Assembly: GCA_025929585.1 (NCBI GenBank)
Contig: JAICPY010000027.1
Coordinates: 1 to 46,405 of the forward strand
Origin: Steroidobacter sp.
GTDB taxonomy: Bacteria; Pseudomonadota; Gammaproteobacteria; Steroidobacterales; Steroidobacteraceae
Length of the DNA: 46,405 bases
Direction of reading: 5' to 3'
The notes under the pieces are model-generated. The model ran no database searches and was not told the origin of the DNA. It was given only the letters and a program-made list of their open reading frames with translations. The position numbers were made by a program, and so were the translations under genes. Within the stretch, counting starts at the first letter, position 1; each line of letters opens with the position of its first letter. Below are positions 39,440-46,405 of this stretch, one piece after another.

Positions 39440-40345
39440 TTAGAACCAAGCTCGTATGCCGGCGATGAAAACTAAACCGTGAGTATCGCGTTCCTGTTCC
39501 CGCGCCATATCCGCCGTCTCGCCGAATTTCCTCTCCCAATGCACTCCTATATATGGAGCAAGCTCGCGGCGGATCTCATAGCGCAATCGAAGGCCCACTT
39601 CCGCATCGGAAAGACCCGAGCCGATTGCGTTCGCAGGATCGTCTTTTCCATAAAGCTCGAACTCCACCTCCGGTTGCAGTACGAGGCGCTGAGTGATCAG
39701 CAGGTCGTACTCCGCAGAGAACCGCGCTGCCGTCCGACCCTGCTCTGCGATATAGACCGCAGTGTCGATCTCGAAAAAATAAGGAGCGAGGCCTTGCAAA
39801 CCCACTGCTGCCCACGTGCGCGATGGCCCTTCCGAGAAATCTTGTCTAATGCCGGCCTGCACACTCCACCACGTGGATAAGATTCGATCCCAAAGCAGTT
39901 CTGCGCGCCCCGCTTCCTCACCGCGGACGCGCTCGCCTTCGGTCTCAAACCAGATCTTGTTGTAGTCCGTTCCGTACCAACTTTGCAGCTCCCACGCTTG
40001 AGAATTTTCGTCGTCGTTGGCGCGCCATTCGAGTTGATCCAGTAACACCATTCCCAACGCCGCATCATCTTCCATTCTCATGAGCTCGATCATGCGCTCT
40101 TCCGATACGTCGGGCATCGGATTCGCGGGCGGATCCGGTGGCACGTGCGTACGTTCACTTTCCGTCGCGTCTTCACTGCGCGAGTGCTCCGCATGGGAGG
40201 CGTGATCGTGCACTTCGCTTTGCGCCGGTCGTTGATGCTGCGAATGATCGTCGACGTCCTGAGCTCGCGCGGACATGACCACCAACGCGAAGATCGCTCC
40301 GCACGCCGCACGCCTGAGGCCGCTCGCCATAGCGGGCGAGCTCAC
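39440..40345 (-). CDS. copB: CopB copper-resistance outer-membrane protein
   Basis: 301 residues. Starts with a GTG whose bases overlap the stop of copA (GTGA), so the two are coupled. Signal peptide ending VVMSARA, then a His-rich copper-binding tail (DDHSQHQRPAQSEVHDHASHAEHS). The conserved CopB barrel follows: LLDQLEWRANDDENSQAWELQSWYGTDYNKIWFETEGE is seen in parts such as LEWRAND, WYGTDYNK, AELLWDR and FSEYDL-like strands, with closing FGETADMAREQERD. PcoB/CopB bind copper in the outer membrane next to the CopA oxidase. Length and domain order are normal. Confidence 0.93.
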   Translation of the reverse strand: MSSPAMASGLRRAACGAIFALVVMSARAQDVDDHSQHQRPAQSEVHDHASHAEHSRSEDATESERTHVPPDPPANPMPDVSEERMIELMRMEDDAALGMVLLDQLEWRANDDENSQAWELQSWYGTDYNKIWFETEGERVRGEEAGRAELLWDRILSTWWSVQAGIRQDFSEGPSRTWAAVGLQGLAPYFFEIDTAVYIAEQGRTAARFSAEYDLLITQRLVLQPEVEFELYGKDDPANAIGSGLSDAEVGLRLRYEIRRELAPYIGVHWERKFGETADMAREQERDTHGLVFIAGIRAWF

Positions 40346-42108
40346 TCGTGACCTTCCCGATGCTTGCCTTCGGGCGCAACCTCCACCTCGCGAAACATGC
40401 CTGCTTCCATGTGGTACAGCAGGTGACAGTGATATGCCCAGCGACCCATTGCGTCGGCGGTCACGGCATAACTGATCTTCTGTGCGGGATTCACGTTGAC
40501 CGTGTGCTTGCGAACTTGGAATTCGCCCGCAGGCGTCTCGATCTCACTCCACATACCGTGCAAGTGAATCGGATGCGTCATCATCGAGTCATTCACTAGA
40601 GTGATGCGCAAGCGCTCGCCGAGGTTGAATTTGAGCGGTGGTGCTTCCGAAAACTTCTCGCCATTGAACGACCACATGAAGCGTTCCATATGACCGGTCA
40701 GGTGTAGCTCGATCTCGCGGCCGGGCACGCGCCGGTCGATCGGCCCTCCCACGGAGTGCAAATCCGCATAGGTAAGCACCCGTCGGCCATTGTCGCGCAA
40801 GCCGACACCAGGATCGTCGAGTCGTTCGTTCACGGTCTGCGCACGCATATCGACGGTAGGTCCGTACTCCGCGTCGGCATGTGTGATTGCAGCAGGAGCC
40901 TCTTGATGCGATGAACCGTGGCCCATCTCGCTGTGAGAATCCGAGCTGCTTACGCCGTGTGACCCTTGATCGTGACCGTGCATCATTCCCATATCCGCCA
41001 TCCCCAGCACGGATCGGGCATCGAGGGGCGGGATTTCCGCTTCCATCCCTGCACGTGGCGCGAGGGTGCCCCGCGCGTAGCCCGCGCGATCGATCGATTG
41101 CGCGAAGATCGTGTAAGCACGATCGTCCTGCGGCTCGACGATCACATCGTAGGTCTCTGCCGCGGAGATGCGGAACTCATCCACGCTGACAGGCTCCACA
41201 TCCTGCCCGTCGGCCGCAACTATCGTTAGTTTCATCCCTGGAATACGCACGTCGAAGATGCTCATGGCGGAGCCGTTGATGAACCGCAATCGAATTCTTT
41301 CGCCGCGCGAGAACAGGCCCGTCCAATTGTTCGCGGGCGTCACGCCGTTCATGAGATAGGTGTATGCATGACTGCCGACGTCGATCACGTCTGTGGGATT
41401 CATGCGCATCTGACCCCACATACGACGTTCGGCTCGGGTTTCTCTCCAGCCGTGCTCGCGCACGTCATCGAAGAATTCGCCGAGGGTTCGCTTGCGAAAA
41501 TTGAAGTAATCGCTTTGCTTCTTGAGCACTGCAAAGATGCGCTCTGGATCGGTATCGGTCCAGTCCGAGAGCATTACGACGTACTCACGGTCCGCGAACT
41601 GCCGCTCACCGCCTCGCCGCTCGATCACCAACGGTCCATACAAACCCGTCTGTTCCTGAAATCGAGAATGCGAGTGGTACCAATATGTGCCGTGTTGGTT
41701 CAGCTTGAAACGATAAACATACGTTCCACCGCTCGGAATACCTTCGAAGCTCAACCCGGGAACACCATCCATGTCTGCCGGCACGATCAGGCCATGCCAA
41801 TGTATCGAGCTACTCACCGGCAGAGCATTGCTCACGCGCAGTGTCACCGTCTCACCTTCTCGTAATCGCAACAGCGGCGCTGGAATCTGCTCGTTCACCA
41901 CTGTCGTTGGACGAACTCGGCCGGTGAAGTTGGCGGTGCCGGCGCCGATCCGCAGACTAATGTCCGTGCCGGAGAGCACGCTCTGCTGTGCGCTTTGCGC
42001 CCACGGACGACTTCCAGGCAACCCGAGTACGAATATGCCCGCTCCCGCACCGGCTAGGAATGTTCGTCGAGTACATTCGGTTCGATCCAAAGAGAATCTG
42101 CGATGCAT
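40342..42108 (-). CDS. copA: CopA/PcoA-type multicopper oxidase, Tat-exported
   Basis: 588 residues from the ATG at 42108; the frame stays open 110 codons further, through the promoter region and the start of the divergent PRPP synthetase gene, and that extension is rejected. Tat signal RRTFLAGAGAGIFVLG near residue 14. Copper ligands: HWHG at 103-106, HSH near 145-147, HPIHLHG and HCHLLYHMEAGM near the C-terminus (type-1 and trinuclear centres). A Met/His-rich copper-storing loop (MGMMHGHDQGSHG, SHSEMGHGSSHQ) sits before the last cupredoxin domain. It oxidises Cu(I) or binds it in the periplasm, with copB coupled behind and the ATPase downstream. No CopRS regulator lies in the window. Confidence 0.95.
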   Translation of the reverse strand: MHRRFSLDRTECTRRTFLAGAGAGIFVLGLPGSRPWAQSAQQSVLSGTDISLRIGAGTANFTGRVRPTTVVNEQIPAPLLRLREGETVTLRVSNALPVSSSIHWHGLIVPADMDGVPGLSFEGIPSGGTYVYRFKLNQHGTYWYHSHSRFQEQTGLYGPLVIERRGGERQFADREYVVMLSDWTDTDPERIFAVLKKQSDYFNFRKRTLGEFFDDVREHGWRETRAERRMWGQMRMNPTDVIDVGSHAYTYLMNGVTPANNWTGLFSRGERIRLRFINGSAMSIFDVRIPGMKLTIVAADGQDVEPVSVDEFRISAAETYDVIVEPQDDRAYTIFAQSIDRAGYARGTLAPRAGMEAEIPPLDARSVLGMADMGMMHGHDQGSHGVSSSDSHSEMGHGSSHQEAPAAITHADAEYGPTVDMRAQTVNERLDDPGVGLRDNGRRVLTYADLHSVGGPIDRRVPGREIELHLTGHMERFMWSFNGEKFSEAPPLKFNLGERLRITLVNDSMMTHPIHLHGMWSEIETPAGEFQVRKHTVNVNPAQKISYAVTADAMGRWAYHCHLLYHMEAGMFREVEVAPEGKHREGHE

Positions 42109-42217
42109 GAATATTCGAGCCCTCGAGCACGCACGGGACATCCTGCGAGCTGCATTATGCGTTAGAGTTAGGACCTCGATCACGGGATCCAGGCTAGCCA
42201 CACTCCGCCTTGCTTGA
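42109..42217. promoter_or_regulatory. Divergent control region of copA and PRPP synthetase
   Basis: 109 bp between the divergent starts at 42108 and 42218. A CopR-type box or -10/-35 pair is expected here for the copper genes, but I cannot point to one with confidence. It is noted as the only place where transcription of the copper cluster can start. Confidence 0.35.
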
Positions 42218-43108
42218 ATGAAGCCGATTCTCTTCTGCTTTTCGGATGACGATCGCCTCGCGCAGAGGCTCGCGGCCACCATCGATGCGGACCTGGGAGC
42301 GATTCGGCTACATCGGTTTCCGGACGGCGAATCCCTGGTCACGTTGCAGCAAGATTGCGCAGGTCGCGATGTCATTCTTTTCTGCACGCTCACCGATGCA
42401 GATCGAAAAACCTTGCCGCTGTATTTCGCTGCAACCACCGCACGCGAACTGGGCGCGCGCAGCGTGGGCTTAGTCGCACCCTATCTAGCATACATGCGGC
42501 AGGACCACCGCTTCACACCCGGCCAATCGATCAGCGCGCAATCTTATGCCGAGCTACTTTGCACACTTGTCGACTGGCTGGTCACCGTCGATCCGCACTT
42601 ACACCGCATCGATTCGCTGTCCCGAATATTCTCCATTCCGACCGTCGCCGTGAGCGCCATGCCGGCCGTTGCCGAATGGATTCGAACGAACATTCCGGAT
42701 CCGGTCATCGTCGGCCCCGATCACGAGAGCGCTCAATGGGTCGACAAAGTCGCGCATGCGCTCAGCGCTCCTTGCATGGTGCTCGAAAAGATCCGCAGCG
42801 GCGATCGCAATGTGAAGGTCAAGGGATTGGATCCGGACATGGTAGGCCGAGGTCATCCGGTGGTGATCGATGACATTTCCTCTTCGGGTCACACTCTCGC
42901 AGAGGTTTTGAAGGAATTGAGCTCCGTCGGGATCCGAACCGCGACCTGCGTCGTCGTGCACGGCGTGTTCACACCTGGAGCCGTCGAGATGCTTCAGACT
43001 TTGGGGGCGAAGCAGATTGCTTCCACCAATACCGTTCCTCATCCGACAAACAGCATCGACATCATTCCCCCGCTCGCCGAAGCCGTAAAGCAGCGACCCC
43101 GGCGTTGA
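42218..43108 (+). CDS. Ribose-phosphate pyrophosphokinase homologue (non-canonical)
   Basis: 296 residues, shorter than Prs (about 315). Conserved blocks: FPDGESLVTL, the flexible-loop region PYLAYMRQDHRFTPGQSISAQSYAEL, VGPDHESAQWVDKVA and the PRPP-binding loop VVIDDISSSGHTLAEVL, where Prs has VDDIVDTGGT. The enzyme makes PRPP from ribose-5-phosphate and ATP. The DISSSG variant marks a divergent subgroup seen beside AMP/thymidine phosphorylases or in accessory roles, not the essential housekeeping prs. It is divergent from copA and convergent with the next gene, 17 bp away; no pathway partner is present. Confidence 0.85.
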   Translation: MKPILFCFSDDDRLAQRLAATIDADLGAIRLHRFPDGESLVTLQQDCAGRDVILFCTLTDADRKTLPLYFAATTARELGARSVGLVAPYLAYMRQDHRFTPGQSISAQSYAELLCTLVDWLVTVDPHLHRIDSLSRIFSIPTVAVSAMPAVAEWIRTNIPDPVIVGPDHESAQWVDKVAHALSAPCMVLEKIRSGDRNVKVKGLDPDMVGRGHPVVIDDISSSGHTLAEVLKELSSVGIRTATCVVVHGVFTPGAVEMLQTLGAKQIASTNTVPHPTNSIDIIPPLAEAVKQRPRR

Positions 43109-43125
43109 GCGCTATCGAGCCGCGA

Positions 43126-45618
43126 TTAAGGCCCGCTCGACACGACGAGCTGCACGCCGGTATTACGCGGAACTGTCGCTCCCGCGGCTGGGCTTTGCTG
43201 AATCACACGGCCTTGCGCGACGGAGGAGCTGCTCTGCCGAGTGATACCGGACACGGCCAGACGAGCCGAATCGATCGTAGTGGCGGCCGACGATTCAGTT
43301 TGTCCGACCACATTGGGCACCGTTCTCTTTGCGTTCACGGCCTGGGAGATCGGCGTCAAGAAATCATCTAGATAGTCATAGTTGGCATTCCACCCGCTGC
43401 GCCAACCGTTACCTGCGCGCACGGCCACTACATCGAGACTCGGTATGACGACGATGAGACTATCGCCGAGCCCCCAGGCCCAGAACGCATCACGCGGCAC
43501 ATTAGGCAACGTGCTATCCGCATTGGTCCACCACAACAAGCTGTAGTGCTCGGAAGCCTGCGGGAAATTCGCCGCATCGCGCATGGGCAGTCCGGCGACG
43601 TCATCGTGCGGACGCTGGAGCCGTTCAATGAACGTATCGGGCAGAAGACGCTCACCTGCCCACTCACCGCGACGCAAGTACAAGTAACCGATGCGACCCA
43701 TTGCGTTCGCGTTGGCGAATATTCCAGCACCGAACTCACGACGCTTCACGCCATTCAAAGTGTCTTCGCGGTAGGCATTCGAACGCCACGTTAGGTCCGT
43801 GCTCGTAATAGCCATACGCGTGAAGGCTCGCGTGAACAGCACGCTGTGAAGATCGGCATTGAACACAGACGTGAGTAGATCTGCTAGCCAATTCGCGCCG
43901 CCATCACTGTATGACCAACGAGTGCCCGGCTCGAACAGCAGCGAAATATATCCGCCGGGTTTGTCGAAACCTGCGCTCTGGGTTGCCAGATGGAAGACGC
44001 TGATGTCATCGAGCCAGCCGGTATTCGCATTACTCGCAGGCGGTGTTCCCAATATAGGCAAATGCATCTGCGCAGGATCATCGAGCATCAGCATTCCATC
44101 TTGCAGGGCGAGCCCGAGCGCCGTCGCGCCGATCGATTTGGTACTGGACTTCAGATCGTAGCGACTCGCGAGGTTTCCCCATGACATCACGACGCGGCCG
44201 GAACGCACGATCATCCCTGAGCCGCCGCCCGTGAGCGCGTAGTCGCGCGCTTGACCCAATAGCGTCGCATTCATTCCCATCGACGAAGGCGTAGCCGTCG
44301 ACCAGCTAGTGCTCGGCCATACGATCGTGGAAGCGATGTCGACGTTTGCGATTCGGGAAATGCCTCCTGCCGAAGCTCGTACCGTATAGGATCCAAGTTG
44401 TGTGCCCGCCGTGTAGCGACCTTGCGAATTGATCGTGCCTCCACTCGCGGTCCAAGTTGGCGTCACGCTCAGCTCGTTCCCGGCTCCATCTTTTGCCGTC
44501 GCCCAGAACTCATAGCTCTGGCCGGGCCTCAAGGTGACATAGCGTGGGTGAACCTCGAGACTCGAGATCGCCTGCTGGGTCGCGATTCGAATCTGTACGG
44601 TGTCCGAGCTCGAGAGCTGTCCATCGTTAGCGGTGAGCCGCACCACGTATGTCCCCGCAATCGAGAACGTCGCCAGTGTTTGCAATGCATTTGGATGCGA
44701 GAAGCTCACACTGCCCGGTCCGCTGACTTTCGACCACGTCGTCGACAATGTACCGTCCGGCAAGCCATCGTCTTGCGCACTGCCGCCCAGCTGCACTGAG
44801 CTCGAAGGCCAATAAATGAGCTGATCGGATCCGGCATTCGCATCAGGCGCCGTGTTGGTTGAAGACTGTGCTCGGCTTGGATCGCTGGCCTCGACGCTGG
44901 AACTGGCGCCGAGGACGCCGTGATTCGAATTGCTCGTCGAATCAACAACGTTCTGCCCGCTGGTTTCGTCGAGTCGGTAATAGGCAACCAAATCCAGCTC
45001 GTTGCCCACGAGCGGCGCTTCACTACCGATCTGAAGCTCGGATTGCGAGAGCGCTCGACGCCAGATGCGAACTTCGTTGAGCTCGCCATCGAAAGGTCGG
45101 TCGAGAGAATTCCTGTTGCCGAACGTCACCGCAGCGCTGTTGACTGACATCGCACCGCTTCGCGACAACGAGGCAACGCGCGCACCATCCACATAAAGCG
45201 CGAACGTTGCGCCGTTGTAGGTTCCCGCGACGTGGTGCCAAGAACCCAACGTGAGCTGCCCACCGCAAATGCGCGCATCCGCGCCGCCAACGGTCGCGCG
45301 CCACTGCACGTGTCCACTCGTGCCGGCTGCGCACCCGGTATCTCCGGTCGAGATCGTCAACTCGTAGTTACTACCCTTACTGACGACACGATCCTGGTTG
45401 TTGTTGACCGCGATGGAGCGCGGTTTGATCCAAGCCTCAACCGTGATCTGTCCGGATGACGAAAGCCACGCACGATTTGCAATCGTAACGACATCGTTCT
45501 GGCCATCGAAGAAGAGCGTCTGAGAATGTGAGACCGCGCCACTCGCGGATTGAGAAGCTGCCGCCAGCAACAAAAGCAGCGCGAAGGATCGAGTCGCTGC
45601 AAAGCGGGAGGACACCAT
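43126..45618 (-). CDS. Secreted LamG-PKD-Big2-serine hydrolase-PASTA protein
   Basis: 830 residues. Signal peptide (1-28). LamG/concanavalin domain (about 33-240: ITVEAWIKPRS, GSWHHVAGTYNGATFALYVDG, ELNEVRIWRRALSQSEL). PKD-like domain (255-346: NTAPDANAGSDQ, TYVVRLTANDG). Big2-like domain (350-430). Serine-hydrolase domain of the beta-lactamase type (about 440-760) with nucleophile SSTK at 491-494 and YSD near 570. A final PASTA domain (767-829: VPNVVGQTESSAATTI, GRVIQQSPAAGATV). The first three modules bind sugars or give reach; the hydrolase is probably an esterase or peptidase. PASTA usually binds peptidoglycan in kinases and PBPs of Gram-positives. The combination is unusual; the whole reading frame is intact. 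Confidence 0.85.
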   Translation of the reverse strand: MVSSRFAATRSFALLLLLAAASQSASGAVSHSQTLFFDGQNDVVTIANRAWLSSSGQITVEAWIKPRSIAVNNNQDRVVSKGSNYELTISTGDTGCAAGTSGHVQWRATVGGADARICGGQLTLGSWHHVAGTYNGATFALYVDGARVASLSRSGAMSVNSAAVTFGNRNSLDRPFDGELNEVRIWRRALSQSELQIGSEAPLVGNELDLVAYYRLDETSGQNVVDSTSNSNHGVLGASSSVEASDPSRAQSSTNTAPDANAGSDQLIYWPSSSVQLGGSAQDDGLPDGTLSTTWSKVSGPGSVSFSHPNALQTLATFSIAGTYVVRLTANDGQLSSSDTVQIRIATQQAISSLEVHPRYVTLRPGQSYEFWATAKDGAGNELSVTPTWTASGGTINSQGRYTAGTQLGSYTVRASAGGISRIANVDIASTIVWPSTSWSTATPSSMGMNATLLGQARDYALTGGGSGMIVRSGRVVMSWGNLASRYDLKSSTKSIGATALGLALQDGMLMLDDPAQMHLPILGTPPASNANTGWLDDISVFHLATQSAGFDKPGGYISLLFEPGTRWSYSDGGANWLADLLTSVFNADLHSVLFTRAFTRMAITSTDLTWRSNAYREDTLNGVKRREFGAGIFANANAMGRIGYLYLRRGEWAGERLLPDTFIERLQRPHDDVAGLPMRDAANFPQASEHYSLLWWTNADSTLPNVPRDAFWAWGLGDSLIVVIPSLDVVAVRAGNGWRSGWNANYDYLDDFLTPISQAVNAKRTVPNVVGQTESSAATTIDSARLAVSGITRQSSSSVAQGRVIQQSPAAGATVPRNTGVQLVVSSGP

Positions 45619-45968
45619 AGGATGGATTCCGACAGGCCAGGGTCAATGCCCACCGAACGCGTTGGAAGAGCGATTGGATCCGTAGTCGCGGAATGTGGCA
45701 GGTCAGAGGGAGGAGCGGAGCAAGCCACGCGTGGCAGGCAAGCCTAGCGGCAAGCGAGCCGCGGGCAAGCAAGCCGCGAGGACGCGGCAGGCCAGAGGAG
45801 ACGGATGATCCTTCTGGTGCCGGACTGCAAAACTAGCATGTCACTCGAACCACTCTCGAGAGGCCTCTGCGTAATCAATTCGTGGTCAGGATTCGCTAGC
45901 TATGCAAGTCCGCCACCGTTTGTTTTGGCCATTTGTTTTGCTTGTGAGGCTCGAAAAGCTTCTGACCA
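45619..45968. other. Gene-free stretch with short GCAAGC repeats
   Basis: 350 bp between the LamG-type gene start and the LigD-type gene end. At 45735-45790 short imperfect units GGCAAGC(C/G)AGCCGCG recur three or four times (GCAGGCAAGCC, GGCAAGCGAGCCGCG, GGCAAGCAAGCCGCG). No gene, tRNA or terminator is recognised. Confidence 0.4.
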
Positions 45969-46405
45969 CTACTTGTTTGCGTTCGACTTGGAACCGATCT
46001 TCTCGTTCGGATCGAGAGGCTCCTGAATGGGCCGCAGCGCTTCAGGCACGTGTTGTAGATTGATGCGCGTACGAGTCCAAGTTGTGTAGCGCCCGCGCAT
46101 TGCGTCGACCAGTACGTCGGCAGGCTGTAGATGTGCTGCAGCTTCCGGATGGCGCGCTTTCCAGCGATCCACACCGGCTAACGCGTCCTCTTTGTGGCGT
46201 GCACGTCCAATCTCGATCAACGGGAATTTCGACTTCCGCTTGGAGGGTTGAACACGCGGTGGCCCTGAGCTTTGCCTACGATAGTGCGGCGGCCAAGGTG
46301 CATCGCCTAATCCTTGTCGCTCGAACAGCTCGAGCAATCCTTCTATCGAACCCGCATGCTCATCAATCCCCGCGTGCAGATCGCCGAGCCTCGCAAAGCG
46401 CGCGG
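45969..46405 (-). CDS. LigD-type primase-polymerase domain protein, C-terminal part (cut by window edge)
   Basis: The frame is open to the window end, giving 145 residues. Reading includes RFARLGDLHAGIDEHAGSIE then LGDAPWPPHYRRQ, KSKFPLIEIGRARHKEDALA, WKARHPEAAAHLQPADVLVD and MRGRYTTWTRTRINLQHVPE. These match the C-terminal portion of LigD/PolDom primase-polymerases, which fill gaps and join broken ends in Ku-dependent NHEJ. The stop at 45969 follows a Lys/Asn-rich tail, so the protein ends here without a ligase domain after it. It may be a stand-alone PolDom or a ligase placed before the polymerase part. The start, active site and any Ku gene lie beyond the window. Confidence 0.8.
   Translation of the reverse strand, partial: ARFARLGDLHAGIDEHAGSIEGLLELFERQGLGDAPWPPHYRRQSSGPPRVQPSKRKSKFPLIEIGRARHKEDALAGVDRWKARHPEAAAHLQPADVLVDAMRGRYTTWTRTRINLQHVPEALRPIQEPLDPNEKIGSKSNANK

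Noticed and set aside
40342-42438. 698-residue form of the multicopper oxidase
   Set aside because: The extra N-terminus runs through the divergent promoter and the PRPP synthetase gene; the Tat signal begins just after 42108.

Overview
The window looks like a chromosomal segment of a soil- or water-type gammaproteobacterium. The evidence is two TonB-dependent receptors with typical Gram-negative regulators, a CopA/CopB copper-resistance pair, many secreted or lipid-anchored proteins, and moderately high GC codon use. A Steroidobacter/Nevskiales/Xanthomonadales-like host is my best guess, but it is inference only. No rRNA, tRNA, CRISPR array, transposase or phage gene is visible.

Layout. 1-2.2 kb: a dispersed repeat, an AraC/GyrI-like regulator and a secreted pentapeptide-repeat protein whose N-terminus is built from repeat DNA. 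2.2-5.6 kb: a three-gene operon coupled by ATGA overlaps (KdgT-type permease, DUF1537 acid-sugar kinase, PdxA2-type dehydrogenase) that looks like a complete C4 acid-sugar uptake and breakdown route. 5.7-9.5 kb: a Cip1-like lipoprotein, a CrcB fluoride channel, a DUF559 endonuclease-like gene bracketed by compound palindromic repeats, and a DUF3500 protein. 9.5-14.1 kb: the 3' remnant of an outer-membrane protein gene, a DUF1080 protein, and a redox-type cluster (TlpA-like thioredoxin, DUF4266 lipoprotein, DUF3570 barrel, ApbE), followed by a LABN membrane protein. 14.2-19 kb: ECF sigma factor, FecR, VIT/CCC1 metal transporter and a TonB receptor with an N-terminal signalling domain. 19.1-24.6 kb: two divergent PepSY proteins, an OmpR/histidine-kinase pair and a second TonB receptor with an acidic insert. 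24.8-27.2 kb: a NarL-type two-component pair and an unknown protein. 27.2-36.5 kb: a serine hydrolase, DoxX, a four-EF-hand protein, a repeat-rich stretch, a GH26-like enzyme, two BON-domain proteins, a 51-residue lipoprotein and ChrA. 36.8-42.1 kb: a copper cluster (P-type ATPase, CopB, CopA multicopper oxidase). 42.2-46.4 kb: a divergent PRPP synthetase, a LamG/PKD/serine-hydrolase/PASTA protein, and the C-terminal end of a LigD-type polymerase cut by the window edge.

The most unusual signal is the repeat content. (1) 7-8 bp units in imperfect tandem, usually as two complementary arms around a loop, sit directly after stop codons at seven or more loci; one copy lies in frame inside the copper ATPase gene. 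(2) A REP-like palindrome (AGGCCCCCT-CCTAACC followed by a CCCCCG/CGGGGG hairpin) occurs singly, as inverted pairs, as a triple tandem and twice inside the pentapeptide gene; two inverted-pair composites bracket the DUF559 gene. (3) A dispersed sequence of about 190 bp rich in CTCTGCGAG occurs three times. Two different families have entered reading frames without breaking them. The DUF559-plus-palindrome arrangement resembles a REP/BIME-plus-nuclease system and is my best candidate for something not yet described.
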